Of a stretch of DNA of 64,000 nt, positions 44,064 to 52,489 are shown in pieces. The number at the start of each line of letters is the position of its first letter. Position 1 is the first letter of the stretch. The stretch covers positions 124,001-188,000 of the forward strand of contig NZ_BAGE01000053.1 of the NCBI RefSeq assembly GCF_000308675.1, read 5' to 3'. Below the pieces are notes generated by a model. It had not been told where the DNA came from and searched no databases. It saw only the letters and a program-made list of their open reading frames with translations. This DNA is from Nocardia paucivorans NBRC 100373. GTDB taxonomy: Bacteria; Actinomycetota; Actinomycetes; Mycobacteriales; Mycobacteriaceae. The position numbers were made by a program, and so were the translations under genes.

Positions 44064-44470
44064 GATTCGGTTTTCTCGGCGCCGAAACGGTTTCCGCGCC
44101 GTGCGGGATCGGCGGAATCCCATAGCGGCGCCGAATCGGTCGAAACGCATTCACCAGGTACCGGACTCCAGGTGGACCGGGCGGAACTTATACCGCCCGG
44201 TTCATGTATTCCGTTTCGCAACGACATACCGGACCGCTCGCGCCGAGTGTGCTCATTCGTGACCTGTGCAATGTGTCCGACGCCCTGTGTTTGCCGCACA
44301 CGGTTCACCGACCGCCATACCGTGCTCGTTCGAAAGAACCCGATCCGTCGCCCGAATGTCGAAGTTTGTCTATCCGAGACCGGGGCAATCCGTCCCCACC
44401 GTTTCCACTGCGGGCTCCGACAGCGATTACCCAGTGGATAGGCGGCATGGTCCCGGTGGTAAGGAGCGTG
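44064..44470. other. Intergenic region before the amidase gene
   Basis: These 407 bases contain no credible gene. A perfect nine-base hairpin lies at 44176-44201 (listed separately). The amidase promoter should lie between that and 44460. The frame continuous with the amidase is open through much of the region but shows no family sequence. Confidence 0.4.
44176..44201. terminator. Perfect nine-base inverted repeat
   Basis: ACCGGGCGG (44176-44184) and CCGCCCGGT (44193-44201) enclose AACTTATA. It is 113 bases past the previous stop and has no long T-run, so it may be a terminator or an operator for the amidase gene. Confidence 0.45.
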
Positions 44471-45967
44471 ATGAGGTACGACGAGTACCGTACGTGCGAC
44501 GCGGTGGGACTGGCTCGGCTGGTCGCCCGCGACGAGGTGCGCCCCATCGAGTTGCTCGAAGTGGCGCTGGCGCGCTATCGGCAGGTCGAACCGGTCGTCA
44601 ATGCGATAACCCTGCTCCTCGAGGACGAGGGTCGGGCAACGGCCGCCCACCCCGTCGACGGACCGTTCTCCGGTGTTCCGTTCCTGATCAAGGACCTCAT
44701 GCAGGACTACGCGGGATACCCCACATCCGCGGGTACCACACCGCTGCGTTCCGTTCCGGCCTCGCGACACAGCCTGGTGGTGCAGCGCTGGCTCGACGCG
44801 GGACTGGTGGTCTTCGGAAAGACCACCACCTCCGAATTCGGCAGTAAAGGGGTTACCGAAACCCGCACTTTCGGTGCCACCCGCAATCCCTGGGATCCGC
44901 ACCGCAGCCCCGGCGGATCGTCCGGGGGATCGGCGGCCGCGGTGGCCGCGGGGGTCGTTCCGATGGCCGGCGCCAGTGACGGGGGTGGTTCGATCCGCAT
45001 ACCGGCGGCCTGTACCGGCCTGTTCGGGCTGAAGGCCGGCCGCGGGCTGATCCCGGCCGGCCCGGCGACCGGCGAAGCCATCTACGGAGCCGCCACCGAA
45101 GGCGTGCTGTCCCGCAGTGTCCGGGACAGCGCCGTCATGCTGGACGTGCTCAGCGTGCCCGATCCCGGCGCCCCGTATGTCGCGGCCCGCGCCGACCGAC
45201 CCTATGCCGAGGCCGTGGACACACCCCCGCCGCGGTTGCGTATCGGATTCACCGTCGAATCCCCCCTGCGCACCCCGGTGCACCGCGAGGCCGTGGCCGC
45301 CGTCGAGGACGCGGCCCGACTGTTGGAATCCCTCGGCCACGATATCGAGCCCGCAGCCCCGGTTTTCGACGGCGAACAGCTGGCGCAGGATTTCATGACG
45401 GTGTGGACCGCCCAATTGGCCGCTGCGGTCGACAACGCCTGCCGAATCACCGGTGCCCGCCTCGGTGATTTCGATATCGACACCCAGGTCATGGCCGCGG
45501 TCGGCCGCGCCCTGGGTGCGCCCGCGCTGGTGCGCGCGCACGAACGTTGGAACGACTACACCCGGGCTCTGGCCGAGTTCCACGACACCTACGATCTGCT
45601 GCTCACCCCGACCTTGGCCGAGCCACCGCTGCCGATCGGCCGGGACCGCACCCCTGCCTCGTTGGCCGCCCTGCTGCCGCCGCTGTTACGGGCGGGGGCG
45701 GGACGATTCGTAGCGCGCACCGGCTTCTATCACGATCAGGTGTTCGCCAATCTCGGTGCGGTCCCGTTCACCCAACTGGCCAATGTCACCGGTCGGCCCG
45801 CCATGAGTGTGCCCACCTATCGCACCGCCGCCGGCCTACCCCTGGGCACCCAGTTCGTGGCACCACCCGGTGGGGAATATCTGTTACTACAGCTCGCGAG
45901 CCATATCGAACAGGTCCGCCCGTGGGCGCACCACCAACCACCGTTGGACGATGCCGGCCCGTCGTAA
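44471..45967 (+). CDS. Amidase signature family enzyme
   Basis: This encodes 498 residues from ATG 44471, with AAGGAG at 44461-44466. It has the full amidase signature fold with its Ser-cisSer-Lys triad: the Lys in VPFLIKDLMQD, the cis-Ser in RSPGGSSGGSAAAVAAG, and the nucleophile Ser in GASDGGGSIRIPAACTGLFGLK. The C-terminal half contains TPTLAEPPLPIG and NVTGRPAMSVPT, typical of family members that hydrolyse aliphatic or aryl amides. The substrate is unknown. It is cytoplasmic and has no GatB/GatC partners, so it is not a tRNA amidotransferase subunit. It converges with the flavin reductase gene 28 bases away. Confidence 0.9.
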   Translation: MRYDEYRTCDAVGLARLVARDEVRPIELLEVALARYRQVEPVVNAITLLLEDEGRATAAHPVDGPFSGVPFLIKDLMQDYAGYPTSAGTTPLRSVPASRHSLVVQRWLDAGLVVFGKTTTSEFGSKGVTETRTFGATRNPWDPHRSPGGSSGGSAAAVAAGVVPMAGASDGGGSIRIPAACTGLFGLKAGRGLIPAGPATGEAIYGAATEGVLSRSVRDSAVMLDVLSVPDPGAPYVAARADRPYAEAVDTPPPRLRIGFTVESPLRTPVHREAVAAVEDAARLLESLGHDIEPAAPVFDGEQLAQDFMTVWTAQLAAAVDNACRITGARLGDFDIDTQVMAAVGRALGAPALVRAHERWNDYTRALAEFHDTYDLLLTPTLAEPPLPIGRDRTPASLAALLPPLLRAGAGRFVARTGFYHDQVFANLGAVPFTQLANVTGRPAMSVPTYRTAAGLPLGTQFVAPPGGEYLLLQLASHIEQVRPWAHHQPPLDDAGPS

Positions 45968-45995
45968 CCGGCTCGGGCCGCCGCCATCCACCCGG

Positions 45996-46508
45996 TCAGT
46001 TCCGGACGGGTTCCTCGACGAGCAGGCGCCGGAAGCGGCTGCCGTGGAAAACCAGGGGCTCCACCTCGGCCGAAGTGGCCAGCCGGTCGATACGCAGGAT
46101 GACCACCTTGTGGTCCCCGGCGGGTATCTGTGTTTCGACCGTGGCCTCGAACCATACCGAGGCGCCGTCGATGAACACCGCCCCGCGATGCCCACGATGG
46201 GTTTCCAGGCCCTGGAAGCGGTCGATACCACGAGTGCTGAGTGCCCGAGCGGCGTCCTGATGATCCGTGCCGAGAATGCTCAGACCGAGGCGTCCGGCCG
46301 GGGCGAGCCGAGCCCAGGTCTCCGAACTGTTCTGCACACAGAACGAGACCAATGGCGGATCCAGGGATACGGGAACGAAGGTACTCACGGCCAGCCCGTG
46401 CCGCACACCGTCGACCTCTGCGCAGACGGCGACCACTCCGCTGGGAAAGTGGGCGAAAGCGCGCCGAAGTCCGAGACCATCGGTGGGAACGTCGTTCAGA
46501 TCGGTCAT
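45996..46508 (-). CDS. Flavin reductase (HpaC/FRP-like small subunit)
   Basis: This encodes 170 residues from ATG 46508. The split-barrel flavin reductase fold is shown by RRAFAHFPSGVVAVCAEVDGVRHGLAVSTFVPVSLDPPLVSFCVQNSSETW and LGTDHQDAARALS, ending with VVILRIDRLATSAEVEPLVFHGSRFRRL. It uses NAD(P)H to make free reduced flavin for two-component monooxygenases. It is the last gene after sfnG and the SfnB-like gene, so it probably supplies FMNH2 or FADH2 to these enzymes and perhaps to the StyA-like protein. Confidence 0.88.
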   Translation of the reverse strand: MTDLNDVPTDGLGLRRAFAHFPSGVVAVCAEVDGVRHGLAVSTFVPVSLDPPLVSFCVQNSSETWARLAPAGRLGLSILGTDHQDAARALSTRGIDRFQGLETHRGHRGAVFIDGASVWFEATVETQIPAGDHKVVILRIDRLATSAEVEPLVFHGSRFRRLLVEEPVRN

Positions 46509-46546
46509 GGTTCGTTGATCCTCTTCTCGTCCCGGTGCTTCGCCGA

Positions 46547-47758
46547 TCAGATGACGCCGTGCAGCGGCGGCGGGGTGCCGTGCAACAGGGATCGGCCGAT
46601 GTGCTGGTATTTCCAGCGCACCGGATCGTGCAGGGTGTGGGTGCGGGCATTGCGCCAGAAGTGGTGCAGGTTGAGCTCGGCCGCGGCGCTGCGGGTGCCG
46701 CTCACCTCGAACAGGGCACTCGATACCTCCATGGCGGCGCGATCGGCGAGCACCTTCGCGGTCGCCACCGCGATCGAGGCCTCCCCCACCTCCGCGGGGG
46801 TGTCCCGGGCGCTGTCGACGGCCGCTCCGGCCCGATCCAGGGCGGCCTCGGCGGCGGTGACGGTGACCGCGAGCTCGCCGAACCGCTGCACGACCAGCGG
46901 GTCGTCGATCGCCCGCTCGACACCGGCCTCGAACCAGGGACGGCTCTTGTTCCGTACGAAGTCGACGGCCGCGGTGAGCGCACCGCGCGCAATCCCGGTG
47001 TCGATGGCGGTGTGCAACAGCTGTGCGAACGCTCCATAGGCGGTGGGAGCGTCCACCGCGGGCGAGCGGTGCACCAGCTGATCGTGGTCGACCAGCACTC
47101 CGTCGAAGACAACGGTGCCGCTTCCGGTGGTGCGTTGCCCTATACCGTTCCAGTCGTCGACTATCTCGACCCCCGGGGTATCGGCCGGAAGATAGACGAT
47201 GTACTGGCCGGGCGGTAGATCGGAACGGTCGTCCGGGTCGTCGAGGCGGGTGAGTACCGCCAGCAGATCTGCGAACAGCGAGCCGGTGCAGTAGTACTTG
47301 ACCCCGTCCACGCGGAACTTTCCATCGTCCACGGGACGGACCGTGGTGGAGATCTCGGCGACGGTGGCGCCGCCGCGCTCGGACTGCGCATTGGCGATCC
47401 GCGCGCCCTCCAGGACCTGGCCCAGATACCGGCGCTGTTGCTCCTCGGAACCGGCCAGCCGCAACAGGTTCACGTAGACGAAGTGACTGTGCGGGATCTG
47501 GGCGATATTCGGGTCCGCGACCGCCAGCAGACGCACTACCTCGGCGAGATCGCTCGGCGCCAGATCCGCCCCGCCGAGCGTGGCGGGCACGGTGGTGGCC
47601 AGCAGACCGCTGGCCGCCAGCCGATCCATCTCCGCGTACGGGAGTTCCCGGTCGCGGTCACGCCGGGCGGCGCCGGGCGCGAACTCCGCCGCCAACCGTG
47701 CGGCAACGGAGCGGGCCTGCTCTGCCGAGGTGATGCGCTCGGCGCCGACGGCGGTCAT
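46547..47758 (-). CDS. sfnB: SfnB-type sulfur-acquisition acyl-CoA dehydrogenase-fold monooxygenase
   Basis: This encodes 403 residues from ATG 47758, overlapping the sfnG stop by ATGA. It belongs to the acyl-CoA dehydrogenase fold branch that includes SfnB and DszC, flavin-dependent enzymes acting on organosulfur compounds rather than acyl-CoAs. Visible blocks are LPYAEMDRLAASGLLATTVPATLGGADL, NAQSERGG, DGKFRVDGVKYYCTGSLFADLLAV, FEVSGTRSAAAELNLHHFWRNARTHTLHDPVRWKYQHIGRSLL. The last block, with its HxxWRNARTHTLHDP motif, is characteristic of this branch. It probably oxidises a sulfone or sulfide using flavin from the flavin reductase downstream. Confidence 0.82.
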   Translation of the reverse strand: MTAVGAERITSAEQARSVAARLAAEFAPGAARRDRDRELPYAEMDRLAASGLLATTVPATLGGADLAPSDLAEVVRLLAVADPNIAQIPHSHFVYVNLLRLAGSEEQQRRYLGQVLEGARIANAQSERGGATVAEISTTVRPVDDGKFRVDGVKYYCTGSLFADLLAVLTRLDDPDDRSDLPPGQYIVYLPADTPGVEIVDDWNGIGQRTTGSGTVVFDGVLVDHDQLVHRSPAVDAPTAYGAFAQLLHTAIDTGIARGALTAAVDFVRNKSRPWFEAGVERAIDDPLVVQRFGELAVTVTAAEAALDRAGAAVDSARDTPAEVGEASIAVATAKVLADRAAMEVSSALFEVSGTRSAAAELNLHHFWRNARTHTLHDPVRWKYQHIGRSLLHGTPPPLHGVI

Positions 47759-48873
47759 CCGCCCGCGACCGCGACAGGCTTGCGCGCGGCCTCCAGTTCC
47801 CGAACCAGCGGCAGCACCTTGGCACCGAAGTACTCGATCTCTTCCTGGAAGTGCAGGAAACCACCCAGGATGAGATCGACGCCCAGGTCGCGGTAGGCGA
47901 CGATCCGCTCGGCCACCTGCTCCGGGGTACCGATCAGCTTGGTGCGGAAACCATCGTTGTACTGAACCAGATCCTCGAACGTGGAGTCGGCCCACATGCC
48001 CTTACCGTCCCGGGTGGAGGCACCGGCCTGCTGAACGGCGTCGCGGAAACCTTCGACGGCGGGCTTGTTCGCCTTCTCGATGATCTCGCGGAGGGTGTCG
48101 TGGGCTTCCTTCTCGCTGTCGCGGGCGATGATGAAACCGTTCAGGCCGAATTTGACCTCGCGGTTGTGCTGCCGGGCGATGGTGCGCAGATCGTCGAGCT
48201 GTTCGGTGACGCCGTCGAAGTCCTTGCCGTTGGAGAAGTACCAATCGGCGTAGCGTCCGCCGTTCCGGCGCGCCGCCGTGGAGTTACCGCCCTGGAACAG
48301 CTCGGGATTCGGTCGCTCGGGGGTGTTGAGGGGTTTGGGTTTGAGGGTGAAATCGCGAATCCGGTAGAAGTCACCGGCGTAGTTCACATTGTCCTCGGTC
48401 CAGATCTTGCGAATGACCTCGAGGAATTCCGCGCTGCGCCGGTATCGTTCATCGTGTTCGAGCCAGGGTTCGCCCAAGGCCTTGAATTCCCCGGCGAACC
48501 AACCGGATACGACATTGATGGCGAAACGCCCACCGGACAGATGGTCGGCGGTGGCGCCGAATTTTGCGAGTACCGCCGGATGCCACAGGCCCGGGTGGAC
48601 GGCGGCGATCACCTTGAGCCGTTCGGTGGCGCCCAACAGTGCAAGGCTGAACGAGGTGGATTCGTGCTGGTATTCCGCACCGTAGGAGGCGGTGTAGCGC
48701 ACCTGGGACAACGCATAGTCGAAACCGTTGCGCTCGGCGGTCTGCGCCAGTTTCTTGTTGTAGTCGAAATCCCAGCTCGTCCGCTGCTCGATATCGCTGG
48801 TGACCAGTCCGCCGCTGACATTGGGCACCCAGTAGGCGAACTGGATGTTATCGGTGATCTTCTCGGTGGTCAT
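47755..48873 (-). CDS. sfnG: Dimethylsulfone monooxygenase SfnG (LLM class)
   Basis: This encodes 372 residues from ATG 48873. It is a luciferase-like FMNH2-dependent monooxygenase. The start FAYWVPNVSGGLVTSDIEQRTSWDFDYNKKLAQTAERNGFDYALSQVRY and later HPGLWHPAVLAKFGATADHLSGGRFAINVVSGWFAGEFKALGEPWLEHDERYRR, together with LFQGGNSTAARR, are typical of SfnG. SfnG converts dimethylsulfone to methanesulfinate during sulfur starvation, with SsuD-type enzymes acting further down. It is coupled to the SfnB-like gene by ATGA overlap. Transcription probably depends on sulfur limitation; no regulator of the SfnR type is seen here. Confidence 0.88.
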   Translation of the reverse strand: MTTEKITDNIQFAYWVPNVSGGLVTSDIEQRTSWDFDYNKKLAQTAERNGFDYALSQVRYTASYGAEYQHESTSFSLALLGATERLKVIAAVHPGLWHPAVLAKFGATADHLSGGRFAINVVSGWFAGEFKALGEPWLEHDERYRRSAEFLEVIRKIWTEDNVNYAGDFYRIRDFTLKPKPLNTPERPNPELFQGGNSTAARRNGGRYADWYFSNGKDFDGVTEQLDDLRTIARQHNREVKFGLNGFIIARDSEKEAHDTLREIIEKANKPAVEGFRDAVQQAGASTRDGKGMWADSTFEDLVQYNDGFRTKLIGTPEQVAERIVAYRDLGVDLILGGFLHFQEEIEYFGAKVLPLVRELEAARKPVAVAGG

Positions 48874-48904
48874 CCCTGCTCCCGCTGCCGTGAATCCCTC
48901 GAAC

Positions 48905-48938
48905 GGGCGCCGAGCGTGGCAACAACCGCTCGGTGCCC
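48905..48938 (-). terminator. Hairpin between the StyA-like gene and sfnG
   Basis: GGGCGCCGAGCG (48905-48916) and CGCTCGGTGCCC (48927-48938) pair over twelve bases with one mismatch and a ten-base loop. It follows the StyA-like stop by 85 bases and precedes sfnG by 31, so it may terminate the first transcript or attenuate the second. Confidence 0.4.
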
Positions 48939-49023
48939 TTTCAGTTCACCAGCGCCGCGAACATCGGACGAGGGTTTGAATCCGACAGATCCGATTGCCC
49001 GGCCATACGGGACCACGACCAGG

Positions 49024-50403
49024 TCAGGACACCGTTGCGCTCGATATCGGATAGGTCGACCGAGCGAAGCGGCCCGCCGGACGGAACTTCTCCAGCAATG
49101 CGCCCGCATCCTCTCCGGTGATCTCGGAGATATAGGCCTGCGCGTCCTCGGTCGAGTTCACATTCCGGAAAGACTGCGGCCGGTGCAACAGGCCGACGAG
49201 CGCGGACGCGAATCGCGGATCGACCGCGGCGGCTGCGAAGAACTGGTTGCCGATCTCCCCGAACTCGGGATCGCTGAGGAACAGGCGCGTGGCCTTGGCG
49301 GCGGCCTCCGCACGCGCCGCCAGGAACGATTCGTACTGAGCGGTGAGCCACGCGGCGTCGAACGGGCCCTCGTGCGCCTTGGCCGCCGCCACCAACCGCT
49401 GCGCCTGGATCAACCCGCTCTGCGCGCCCTGACCGGCGATCGGATCGTAGGCCACGGAGGTATCGCCCAGTGAGGCCACCGTGTGACCACCGGCCGTGGT
49501 GCCGACACCGGCACGTATCACAGGTCGGACCGCACCCTTCAACCAGGAATGCGGATCGGATTCGATGACCTTGGTTGCGAGTACCTCGGGCAGGTCCCAG
49601 TCGAGGTATTCGCGGTAGATGCCCTGCACGATACGGTGCGCCGAGTGGGCGGAATCGGCGGTGGCGAACCGCTTCTCCCATTCGCTGCCCGGGCGGGCCC
49701 AACCGATGAAGGCCCAGCTCGGTCCCGCGTCCTTGTGCAGGTACGGCCCCCACCACGCCTCACCCTGTTCGGCCAGGATGGAGAACCCGCTGCGTCCACC
49801 ACCGGCCGGGCTGCGATGGGCGAAAACCGATTCGTCGTGGCCCAGACCGGTGACGAACACCGTCAACAGGCTGCGCTGCGGCCGATCGTAGACGGTGCGG
49901 GTGGTGTCGACCGGGAACAGTTCGGACAGTCCACCGCGTCCGGTCGCGACCAGGGTCAGATCGTTGGCGGCGGCAATGGCGTCCAGTTTCTCCGGGGTGA
50001 CGTCGTCGACGACGAAGGAGCCGCCGCGCTCGACGAAGGCGTCGAGTCGTTCCCCGGCCTTCAAACGGGTGTCCACGGCCACGCCGACGTATCCGTCGAA
50101 TTCACCGTCGAAGGCGATGAGTTCTTCCCCGCCGCCGGCGATCCGGACGGTCAATCCGCTGTGTAGCGGGGCCCGGTCCCGGTAGGTGGACAGGCCCAGC
50201 GCCTCCTCGGCGGCCTGCGCCTCGCCGAAGACCAGGGCGGTTCCGGTGGCGGGGACGTCGTTACGCAATGCGTCCCGGTCCAGGTTGCTGTAGACGGTGA
50301 CGTCGAAACCGGCGTCGAGCAGACCGAGCGCGGCGGTGGCACCGGCCTGTCCCGCGCCGATTACGGCGGCCTTACGAGTGGTGGAAGTGTTCGGTGATGT
50401 CAT
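49024..50403 (-). CDS. Styrene monooxygenase StyA-like FAD-dependent oxygenase
   Basis: This encodes 459 residues from ATG 50403. The FAD Rossmann motif AAVIGAGQAGATAALGLLDAGFDVTVYSN is at the start. LVATGRGGLSELFPVDTTRTVYDRPQRSLLTVFVTGL and GDTSVAYDPIAGQGAQSGLIQAQRLVAAA match the StyA family (group E flavoprotein monooxygenases). These two-component enzymes epoxidise alkenes and oxidise sulfides using FADH2 from a reductase; a flavin reductase gene lies 2.5 kb downstream. Placement beside sfnG and sfnB suggests sulfide oxidation or a sulfur-source role, which is inference. It is divergent from msrC. Confidence 0.83.
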   Translation of the reverse strand: MTSPNTSTTRKAAVIGAGQAGATAALGLLDAGFDVTVYSNLDRDALRNDVPATGTALVFGEAQAAEEALGLSTYRDRAPLHSGLTVRIAGGGEELIAFDGEFDGYVGVAVDTRLKAGERLDAFVERGGSFVVDDVTPEKLDAIAAANDLTLVATGRGGLSELFPVDTTRTVYDRPQRSLLTVFVTGLGHDESVFAHRSPAGGGRSGFSILAEQGEAWWGPYLHKDAGPSWAFIGWARPGSEWEKRFATADSAHSAHRIVQGIYREYLDWDLPEVLATKVIESDPHSWLKGAVRPVIRAGVGTTAGGHTVASLGDTSVAYDPIAGQGAQSGLIQAQRLVAAAKAHEGPFDAAWLTAQYESFLAARAEAAAKATRLFLSDPEFGEIGNQFFAAAAVDPRFASALVGLLHRPQSFRNVNSTEDAQAYISEITGEDAGALLEKFRPAGRFARSTYPISSATVS

Positions 50404-50551
50404 GGCACTATCGTTGTGCCGCCGGGCGCCGCGCCCGAGAGTTGCGATCACAGAGAAATCAATAGCGAAAAACCTGAAACGGCAGTGTTTTTCGCGCAGT
50501 CTATATCGGCGGATATATCGACGCGTCGGCATATCGTTCTACGATCCCGCC

Positions 50552-51043
50552 ATGTCGTTCCGCATCGAATCGCTCACCGGGGATCGCATCGACCAGTACC
50601 GACAACTCGCCGAGCAGGCCGCCGCATTGGTCGCCGGCGAACCCGACCGAATCGCCAATGCGGCCAATCTGGCTGCTCTGGTGTATCACTCCCTACCGGA
50701 TGTGAATTGGGTTGGTTTCTATTTCTTCGACGGCAACGAACTCGTCGTCGGCCCCTTCCAGGGAAAACCGGCGTGCGTGCGAATCGCCCTCGGCAAAGGT
50801 GTCTGCGGAACCGCGGCTGCCACTCGGGAAACCCAGGTCGTTCCGGATGTGCACCTGTTCCCGGGGCATATCGCCTGCGACGCCGATTCCCGCTCCGAGA
50901 TCGTGGTTCCCCTGGTCCACGGCGATGAACTCGTCGGTGTCTTCGATCTCGACAGCCCGCGACCCGCGCGATTCGACGACACCGACCGTCAGGGCCTGGA
51001 GAGGGTGGCCGAGACCTTCGTCCGGTCCCTCCCCACCACCTGA
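50552..51043 (+). CDS. msrC: Free methionine-(R)-sulfoxide reductase (GAF-domain fRMsr)
   Basis: This encodes 163 residues from ATG 50552. The single GAF domain carries the three redox cysteines at C75, C85 and C109 (CVRIALGKGVCGTAAATRET, GHIACDADSRSEIVVPLV), with the same 10- and 24-residue spacing as Escherichia coli YebR/MsrC. It reduces free methionine-R-sulfoxide with thioredoxin in the cytoplasm, recovering methionine. Placement inside the organosulfur island fits a role in sulfur salvage or protection from the oxygenases. It converges with the SfnB/DszC-like gene that ends 13 bases later. Confidence 0.92.
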   Translation: MSFRIESLTGDRIDQYRQLAEQAAALVAGEPDRIANAANLAALVYHSLPDVNWVGFYFFDGNELVVGPFQGKPACVRIALGKGVCGTAAATRETQVVPDVHLFPGHIACDADSRSEIVVPLVHGDELVGVFDLDSPRPARFDDTDRQGLERVAETFVRSLPTT

Positions 51044-51055
51044 CCCGCCGCGGTA

Positions 51056-52270
51056 TCAGTCCTCTGTCGGTTTACGCTCGCCCGCGCTCCACGCGAACGG
51101 CAGATTCGCGCCGTTGAGCAGGTGGTCACCGATTGCGCGAGCCTTCTGAATCGCCGGATTGTGCACCGAGATGGTTCGGGCGTTACGCCAGTGCCGGTCC
51201 AAACGCAGCCGTTCCGAGGTGATGGACGCCCCACCCACCTCGAACAGTTCACTCGTGGCCGGAAGAACCGTATCGATCACCGCGAGCTGCGCGCGGGCCG
51301 CCGCCAGCTCTACTTCCACCAGCGCCTTCTCGTCCTTCGCGCCGGCGGCCAGGACTTCGTCGAGCAGTTCGGCCACGGCCAGAACGGTGGCGCGGGCGCT
51401 GAACGCGGCCGCCGACAGCCGCCCGATGACCTGCTGCACCAACGGATCGTGCCGCGGCAGATCGGCAGCGGAATGGGTGTAGCCGCGGGTGCGCTGGGCC
51501 ACCCATTCCCGAACATCGCGTTCGGCCCGCTGGGCTATCCCGGCGAGCACCGCCAACTGGATCAGCTGCAGGTAGGCCGTGGAATAGGTCGGTCCCGCGG
51601 CACCGTAGCCGGGACCGAGGATCTGTTCCTCCCGCACCACGACATCGGTGAATTCGGTGGTGCCGCTGGCGGTGAGGCGCTGCCCGAAACCGTCCCAGTC
51701 GTCGTGCTGACGCACGCCGTCGGCATGCGCATCGACCAGCAGCCCGACCCGTTCCCCGTCCCGGTCGGCCGCCACCAGAATGTGATCGGCGTACAGCGAC
51801 CCGGTGCTGTAGTACTTGACGCCGTTGAGCACCCAGCCGTCCCCCTTGGGAGTCAACCGGGTCCGATACCGGTCCACCGCTCCCACCCCGGGTTCGGTGA
51901 TGGCATTGCCGACCAGCGTGCCCTCGGCGACGGCGCGCAACCACCGCTCTCGGCGCGGACCGTCCTCGGCGAGCAGCTGGTCCTCCACGAACGCCCAGTG
52001 CACCCGCAAGGCCTGCGGCAGGTTGGACTCGGCGGCGGCCAGTTCGATCAGCTGCCGGAACAACTGCCGCACCCCGGCGCCGAACCCCCCGTATTCGACG
52101 GGCACGCGCAGCGCGCCGAAACGCGCCTCACGCAGCCACCCCACCTCCCCGTAGGCGAGCCTGCGGTCGGTTTCCCGCGCGACCGCACCGGCGGCGATGC
52201 GCTCGTAGATCGGGGTGAAGATCTCGTCGAGTTCGGCATCGGAGATGGAACGTGCAGTGGTGGAAGTCAT
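51056..52270 (-). CDS. SfnB/DszC-like acyl-CoA dehydrogenase-fold monooxygenase (second copy)
   Basis: This encodes 404 residues from ATG 52270. It is a second member of the SfnB/DszC branch: LREARFGALRVPVEYGGFGAGVRQLFRQLIELAAAESNLPQALR, GNAITEPGVGAVDRYRTRLTPKGDGWVLNGVKYYSTGSLYADHILVAADRDGE, and the C-terminal ELFEVGGASITSERLRLDRHWRNARTISVHNPAIQKARAIGDHLL with the branch-typical HWRNARTxxxHNP. It probably oxygenates an organosulfur substrate with free reduced flavin. It is divergent from ssuD with a 219-base shared control region, which suggests joint regulation by sulfur supply. Confidence 0.83.
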   Translation of the reverse strand: MTSTTARSISDAELDEIFTPIYERIAAGAVARETDRRLAYGEVGWLREARFGALRVPVEYGGFGAGVRQLFRQLIELAAAESNLPQALRVHWAFVEDQLLAEDGPRRERWLRAVAEGTLVGNAITEPGVGAVDRYRTRLTPKGDGWVLNGVKYYSTGSLYADHILVAADRDGERVGLLVDAHADGVRQHDDWDGFGQRLTASGTTEFTDVVVREEQILGPGYGAAGPTYSTAYLQLIQLAVLAGIAQRAERDVREWVAQRTRGYTHSAADLPRHDPLVQQVIGRLSAAAFSARATVLAVAELLDEVLAAGAKDEKALVEVELAAARAQLAVIDTVLPATSELFEVGGASITSERLRLDRHWRNARTISVHNPAIQKARAIGDHLLNGANLPFAWSAGERKPTED

Positions 52271-52489
52271 CCTTTCACGATGGCCGGGGGCGCCCGTGGC
52301 CTCACCGGTTACGCGCACCACGATCGAAATATCCACCGGGCGGCCGGCGCATATCGATAAGAATCGGACCGATTCGAACCGGTGACACGCAGCGTTCACG
52401 GCACCACAATCAAGGGTCGGTCGGGCTCGGAGCCGGCCCACGGACACATATCCCCCGGCATATCCACGCCCTTGAAGGAGATTTTGAGG

